Source: Pempheris klunzingeri
Lineage: Eukaryota > Chordata > Actinopteri > Acropomatiformes > Pempheridae
Length of the DNA: 64,000 nucleotides
Reading direction: 5' to 3'
Assembly: GCF_042242105.1 (NCBI RefSeq)
Contig: NC_092027.1
Coordinates: 17,095,221-17,159,220 of the forward strand
Translations under genes and position numbers: made by a program
Part shown: one piece after another, positions 60,501-64,000 of the stretch
How the letters are laid out: each line of letters begins with the position of its first letter
Position numbering within the stretch: the stretch's first letter is position 1
The notes under the pieces: model-generated
The model's database searches: none
What the model was told of the DNA's origin: nothing
What the model saw: only the letters and a program-made list of their open reading frames with translations

Positions 60501-62517
60501 CTCAAAATCGTGTTCCAAAAAAGGAAGCACATAGTGAGGACCTCTATTGGATCTCACAGCTTTCTGATTAAGGAATTAAGAAACTATTAGGCCGACGGTC
60601 CCGCCCCCTGAATCGACCTCGCTGTCCGACATTGTTGTAATCTCGTTAATGCTAGCTCTGGTAGTCAGACGTCAAAGGTATGAGCAAAGCAAGCAAACTG
60701 TTCAGACTCGGAAGCTGTCAGTGTCGCTGTGTTTATATTGTTTGGCTGTTTATTTGGCAGGTCAGTCTGTTAAACTTGAAGTCAGCATGTTGTGCAGCCA
60801 ATGCGACCAAAAATGATGGTGATCAAAACATATTCTCTTTTAGACTCTTTTAGATTTGCAGAATATCAGCTGCTGCAAGACCAGCAGAGGGTGTGATTAT
60901 TTAAGGAAGATGTGGGAGAAAGATTTGGATTGTACTTTGGAGGAAGGAACGTGGAAGGGGATTCTTCATGTTTAAAAAATGAAAAATTCAATAAAAAATG
61001 TGAATTACAAAATTATCAGCTGCTGCATGTTCACGCACACATTTCAACAAAAACTAATGCTTATTTAAAGATTGTGTTATGTTCACATACAGTCACTTAT
61101 GCCAGCTGGGTTGTTAAACCTGTTGAACGTGCTGATACATTATCATGATATAAATAAATAGCTGTAAATGCCTGTCACCACAGTGTTTTCACTAGTTGGG
61201 GGCTTTAGCGCGTTCTGCTCAGGGACGACAACTGCTCAGAGCTGCCCCTGTAAGATGTATCATGTGGCTGCAAATAGTGAGTCATTAGGCAACTAATAGC
61301 AACAACAACACTCCATAATTATGCTACTTATGAAATGCTTTTCCATGACACGTTTCATGTGGAAATTATGGAAAAGAAACTATACCTCTTAATATGTAAT
61401 TCTGGTAGTTCTGGTCAGCCTCTGCTCCCACTTTGATGAGGCAGGTGAGACCTTCAGCGATCACAAACTCATGGACCAGATCTTTGTCATCCTGAAGTAA
61501 AACAGAGAGAGACATTGTATAAAATAAGTTAGTACACTGGCTGCTTTCACACAGAACCACACAAAATCCCTCCTGAAACGTATGCTTTTATTAGTGTATT
61601 CATGTTGCATTCTCTTTTGTTACCACATGGTGTCGTTAAAGTGCAGGATTAGGGTTAAAAGTTGACAGCCCATAAAACTTTCTGCCCCCCTGTGTTTCGC
61701 AAGTTGCTGCTTTTGACACATCATCTGTTGTAACAACAACAGAAACCAAAAGGATGATGAAAACACTTTAATGTAGTCGTCTGACCAAGGACTCCTAAAC
61801 TAATGCTGCCTTCAGGGGCACTGTTTAAGATCTAACGTCTTACTTGGGCTCACTCAAGGGCTTTTGGTGAAAAAATAAGCATGTAGAGAAAGCCTGAGAG
61901 AAAATCATGTCATTGGCAGAGGTTGTATGTCTTTTGTAGAAACCAAGCTGCACACGATTTATGCAGCAGTTAATTAAATTAATTAGGATCAATAGATTTT
62001 CATTCAACGTCACTACCTTTGCCATCATGTACTGACGTGACTTCAATGCTCTGGCTAAATTTAATAAAGTCTTAAAGTTTCTGGGCAATTTAATGTGTGC
62101 AAATGGTAGTCATGGTACTTACAATACCAGTTAAATGCTGGAATAGTTCCCACATTGCTGTTTTGCTTGATGAACTATGTGTTACTATATTTGAGCGTTC
62201 TTGTGTGTGTAGTCCAGAAAAAGCCCTTGGTATTTTACGTGGCTGACTCCTCTCTTCTTAGAATAAAGATTCACACAAAAACAAATGCGAACAGCCACAC
62301 ACACACACACACACACACACACGCAGGGAGAGAAATGCCACGTTGATGGAGATCCCTGTCATCATGGAAGAGCACAGTGGCCACAATAACCAACTGTACT
62401 CTACAACAACAAACTGACAGTAATTGCATGTGAAATATGTGTGTGTTACCTGAAAGATTTGCTTTAGAGAGAACAGTGCCCTTCTCAAGTCCCGTCCATT
62501 GGAGTTATACAGTCTTT
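40674..62517 (-). CDS. fhod3: FHOD3 formin, 26 exons visible, 5' end outside window
   Basis: The exons give 1544 codons and a stop, with matching phases at all 25 junctions. Order: 62450-62517, 61386-61491, 59472-59566, 58751-58862, 58503-58597, 57946-58089, 57521-57756, 55848-56099, 55155-55574, 54162-54221, 53511-53645, 53083-53133, 50582-50799, 48489-48809, 47011-47696, 46398-46538, 44857-45015, 44588-44770, 43580-43699, 43112-43273, 42757-42947, 42434-42638, 42287-42310, 41831-42035, 41572-41736, 40674-40756. The protein has the end of the GTPase-binding/DID region, a long variable linker, a polyproline FH1, an FH2 with GNFLNGTN and a DAD tail. Wording in FH2 and DID follows FHOD3 rather than FHOD1. 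FHOD3 assembles and maintains actin in striated-muscle sarcomeres and is autoinhibited by DID-DAD contact. Teleosts may carry a and b copies; I cannot tell which this is. Confidence 0.97.
42287..42310 (-). CDS. fhod3: fhod3 24-base microexon SDDEEESE
   Basis: A canonical acceptor (CCCTGTAG) and donor (GAG/GTATCA) enclose exactly 24 bases in phase 0, reading SDDEEESE. It sits between the end of FH2 (NAPV or NAP) and the tail exon starting CGRYGSSSS. In mammals a muscle-specific FHOD3 exon at this place encodes the T(D/E)5XE motif, a casein kinase 2 target needed for myofibril localisation. Here Ser replaces Thr but the (S/T)(D/E)5XE pattern is kept. It is probably optional: flanking exons join in frame with or without it. 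Confidence 0.85.
42434..46538 (-). CDS. fhod3: fhod3 FH2 domain exons
   Basis: Seven exons (46398-46538, 44857-45015, 44588-44770, 43580-43699, 43112-43273, 42757-42947, 42434-42638) encode the actin-nucleating FH2 dimer. Landmarks are [101 protein letters not shown] and [20 protein letters not shown]. The sequence is intact with no missing landmark. Confidence 0.97.
45016..46397. other. fhod3 intron without further features
   Basis: About 1.4 kb within the FH2-coding part of fhod3. AT-rich, with a short CT tract at 45066-45090. No gene or element recognised. Confidence 0.6.
47011..47696 (-). CDS. fhod3: fhod3 FH1 exon
   Basis: 686 bases. The N-terminal part has [20 protein letters not shown] and [20 protein letters not shown], both conserved in FHOD3. 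It is followed by at least five polyproline runs of five to eight residues, separated by Ile/Gly/Met-containing spacers, then [15 protein letters not shown]1 recruits profilin-actin, and the final motif opens the FH2 domain. Confidence 0.96.
48489..48809 (-). CDS. fhod3: fhod3 glutamate-rich linker exon
   Basis: About 107 codons, first [15 protein letters not shown], then Glu-rich runs, then [20 protein letters not shown] and [17 protein letters not shown]. The SDKERQNE...VNE.DNCSASS...STLEREE block is shared with mammalian FHOD3, which secures the identity although the Glu part is low complexity. Confidence 0.94.
48810..50581. other. fhod3 intron
   Basis: About 1.8 kb. The segment near 49560-49625 contains GGGAATTGAACTGGCAACCC, which resembles the end of a tRNA-derived or other dispersed repeat, but it is too short to classify. 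Otherwise AT-rich sequence. Confidence 0.5.
50582..54221 (-). CDS. fhod3: fhod3 linker exons, basic coiled-coil segment
   Basis: Four exons: 54162-54221 ([19 protein letters not shown]), 53511-53645 ([20 protein letters not shown] then [16 protein letters not shown]), 53083-53133 ([17 protein letters not shown]) and 50582-50799 ([20 protein letters not shown] and a Ser/Thr-rich end). The [15 protein letters not shown] and [11 protein letters not shown] blocks match mammalian FHOD3 closely and look like a charged single helix. The 51-base exon at 53083-53133 has no counterpart I recall in the main human isoform and may be optional. Confidence 0.92.
50800..53082. other. largest fhod3 intron in the window
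   Basis: About 2.3 kb, with a CT microsatellite at 51481-51511 and a pyrimidine-rich stretch near 52255-52400. ORFs seen here are low-complexity and have no exon signals in the right phase. Confidence 0.6.
51481..51511. repeat. (CT)n microsatellite
   Basis: About 30 bases of CT repeat followed by TTTCTTTCTTTCTC, in an fhod3 intron. Confidence 0.9.
55155..55574 (-). CDS. fhod3: fhod3 Pro/Ser-rich linker exon with possible read-through end
   Basis: The 140-codon-length exon starts [10 protein letters not shown] and is dominated by Pro, Ser and Leu ([20 protein letters not shown]), ending at AAAACTACGTCTCCCAG/GTCAGA. The phase fits both neighbours. If the donor is not used, the same frame stays open for about 29 more codons to a stop at 55067-55069 (ending [10 protein letters not shown]). 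That would make a short protein without FH1 and FH2. Confidence 0.82.
55848..56099 (-). CDS. fhod3: fhod3 acidic exon with long in-frame (GAG)n tract
   Basis: 84 codons: EEECEDVI, then about 60 residues almost all glutamate broken by an AEGEGE interruption, then [21 protein letters not shown] good acceptor (CTGCCTCCACAG) and donor (AG/GTATTT) in matching phase with the neighbouring exons make it a real exon, not just a microsatellite ORF. It may be alternatively spliced, as FHOD3 linker exons are. SDSDE resembles a casein kinase 2 site. Confidence 0.8.
55919..56075. repeat. (CTC)n / (GAG)n trinucleotide repeat inside coding exon
   Basis: About 157 bases of CTC triplets on the + strand with a few TTC and CCC variants. 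They are read as GAG/GAA glutamate codons in fhod3. The opposite frames give poly-Ser and poly-Leu ORFs that are not real. Confidence 0.95.
57521..57756 (-). CDS. fhod3: fhod3 Arg/Ser-rich linker exon
   Basis: Encodes [20 protein letters not shown], then [11 protein letters not shown] and [14 protein letters not shown], then [14 protein letters not shown] and RRASL are consensus sites for basophilic kinases such as PKA. The exon corresponds to the RDRRRAS...RRRSRRHS segment of mammalian FHOD3. Confidence 0.93.
57946..62517 (-). CDS. fhod3: fhod3 exons for the GBD/DID regulatory region
   Basis: Six exons (62450-62517, 61386-61491, 59472-59566, 58751-58862, 58503-58597, 57946-58089). They begin at [20 protein letters not shown] and run through [36 protein letters not shown] and [20 protein letters not shown] to LVEQLNIYE. 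This armadillo-like helical region binds the C-terminal DAD to hold the formin inactive. The first exon starts in the middle of a codon, so earlier exons must exist to the right of position 64000. Confidence 0.95.
59567..61385. other. fhod3 intron with a repeat fragment
   Basis: About 1.8 kb. At about 59672-59760, GTTATAGACTAAACTACCCA and following sequence resemble the middle of dispersed repeat family 1. The remainder is AT-rich with no exon. Confidence 0.5.
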
Positions 62518-64000
62518 CTGAAGAGAGAGAGAGACACACAAAGACGTGGTTATTTGACAAACAGTACCAAGGCTTGGTAGAGTGACCCAAACAGAGAATG
62601 TTTCCACCTGACTTGACGCAACCTTTTTTGACACAGTCTGTTTGCATTGTTTATTCCCACGTGCACCTTTCATCTCTCCCCAGTGTTTCATGACTAGATT
62701 GATAAAACTCGTAAAGCGAAATGAGTCTCAGCTGTGCAAAGGTTGCCCAATAAGTTTGATGTGTGAGATGGAACGCTGGGAGTCGATGGAACCAGTCACA
62801 CCACACGGCTCTGATCACCTGGGACATCAGACACTTTCACCGTGTCCTCACTCGATGAGCAACACGTGCATGATCTCTCACACACACACACACACACACA
62901 CACACGTTGCAGTGGTGATTAGAGCTGTATAGGAATGTTAATGAGCTGCTGGCAGGGCTTCAGCGGTGAGGTATTCAGGTCACGACTCGGAAAGCACTCA
63001 GAACTGACGGCTGCGAGCTCTTGTACCACCACAATGATATTTAGCCTTATTATTTCTATCCTTGAACACAAAGAGATCGTCAAAATACAGCTATGCCATT
63101 ACAGGCCTTTAAAATGTAAAATGTAACCCTAAAATAACCCTTTTCTATATCTGGGGTTTGTTTATTTTAGTTCGTCTGGTACTCCATCTTTATAATGCTT
63201 TATCATATTCTATAGCATGTCTTCCCTTAATAATTACCATACTTATACTTGTACTATATTTGATCTGAAATTGGCATTTTTGTCCAAAAATTATCGTGTT
63301 GCTTAAGAACCACAAGTTCTGATTTCTTGTTAAGACTATGTAATAAAGTTACTAAGTATTACTAAGTGCTGTTGTTTTAGTACATTTTATAATACTTCAC
63401 ATCATTCCTTTTCATTTGTCCAGCCCTGTATGTATTTGTGTATTACACAGTGCTTGTATTTACATGCACATACCAGTGGAATGATCAAAATATTGTTCCT
63501 GTAAGTGCTCTTCTTTGGGCTAAAAGTCTGTTTAGCTGAGTGTCCACACTGTCCATTTGTGAGTTTAGAGAGTTGTTTCAGGTTCGGAAACTGCATGTGT
63601 AAATCCTGAGGTTATATGTTGATGATAAATCCCTGAGCCCAACAGGAGGAGGGGGGGAAGGTTGAAAGCGTTTGTAGGTAAGGGCCTGCCGTCTGGAGCT
63701 CAGTGGTAACCGACGTTAAGCTAGACAAGGCTAACCCAAGGCCAGGGTCAAAATCATTATCATTCCGCACACAGACGAAGAATTACAGGCCTGTCTGTCT
63801 CTCCATCTGCAGGACCCTCACTGTGAGATCAGCATTCGTGAAATACATCTGTGATAGTCTACAGCAGAGATAACCACATCATCCAAATCATAAGTGCCAA
63901 GAGGCATCTGGCACTAATGCGCATAAATCTGTGGGAAAAAGTGACTACAAAACTCACCCAAAAGCAAAGAACATTTTAGGAAGGAAAGAGAGGAAAAAAC
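62518..64000. other. fhod3 intron continuing past the window edge
   Basis: No exon of fhod3 was found between the exon ending at 62517 and the end of the window. It contains a CA microsatellite at about 62878-62905. Exon(s) for the beginning of the GTPase-binding region should lie to the right. Confidence 0.65.

Noticed and set aside
1-64000. CRISPR arrays, operons, riboswitches, tRNA and rRNA genes
   Set aside because: The DNA is vertebrate nuclear sequence; no array-like spaced repeats and no tRNA- or rRNA-like segments were recognised.

Overview
The window is vertebrate genomic DNA, and specifically from a ray-finned (teleost) fish. Genes are split into GT-AG exons, dinucleotide microsatellites are dense, and several dispersed repeats look like common teleost families. 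The gene content fits: rho-class glutathione S-transferases and a protease-less apple-domain protein of the kalliklectin type are fish characters.

Layout. Positions 1-10180 hold no gene I can support: AT-rich non-coding DNA with GT, CT, GA and G-homopolymer tracts. A complete five-exon heyl gene (Notch-pathway bHLH-Orange repressor) lies on the + strand at 10386-13895. Every other gene is on the - strand. From 16700 to 23620 lies an apple-domain locus. It has an intact nine-exon gene (20600-23620, four apple domains, 385 aa, no protease domain), a broken tandem duplicate (16700-18844), and an unrecognised terminal-exon-like ORF between them (19831-20251). From 24310 to 39104 lies an array of three intact gstr genes (25016-28266, 31156-33351, 37798-39104), each with six exons and the same exon phases. 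The array is interrupted by a truncated LINE, dispersed repeats and a decayed retrovirus-like pol fragment. From 40674 to past the right edge runs the formin gene fhod3. I resolved 26 exons, from inside the N-terminal regulatory region to the stop codon, with all junction phases consistent. Its first exons lie outside the window.

How the parts relate. heyl is a transcriptional repressor, gstr a cytosolic detoxification family, and the apple-domain gene encodes a likely secreted lectin. FHOD3 is a sarcomere-associated actin assembly factor. They are neighbours, not one pathway. The two tandem families are the lineage-specific part of the window. The most noteworthy observations are: (a) the 24-base fhod3 microexon encoding SDDEEESE, which fits the T(D/E)5XE muscle-isoform motif; (b) complementary loss of the terminal cysteines in apple domains 2 and 4; (c) a long in-frame (GAG)n tract inside an fhod3 coding exon; (d) the duplicated and decayed apple gene; (e) a textbook antioxidant-response/Maf site upstream of the first gstr gene. 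I did not find a wholly new kind of system. All protein identifications come from reading translations, not from database searches.
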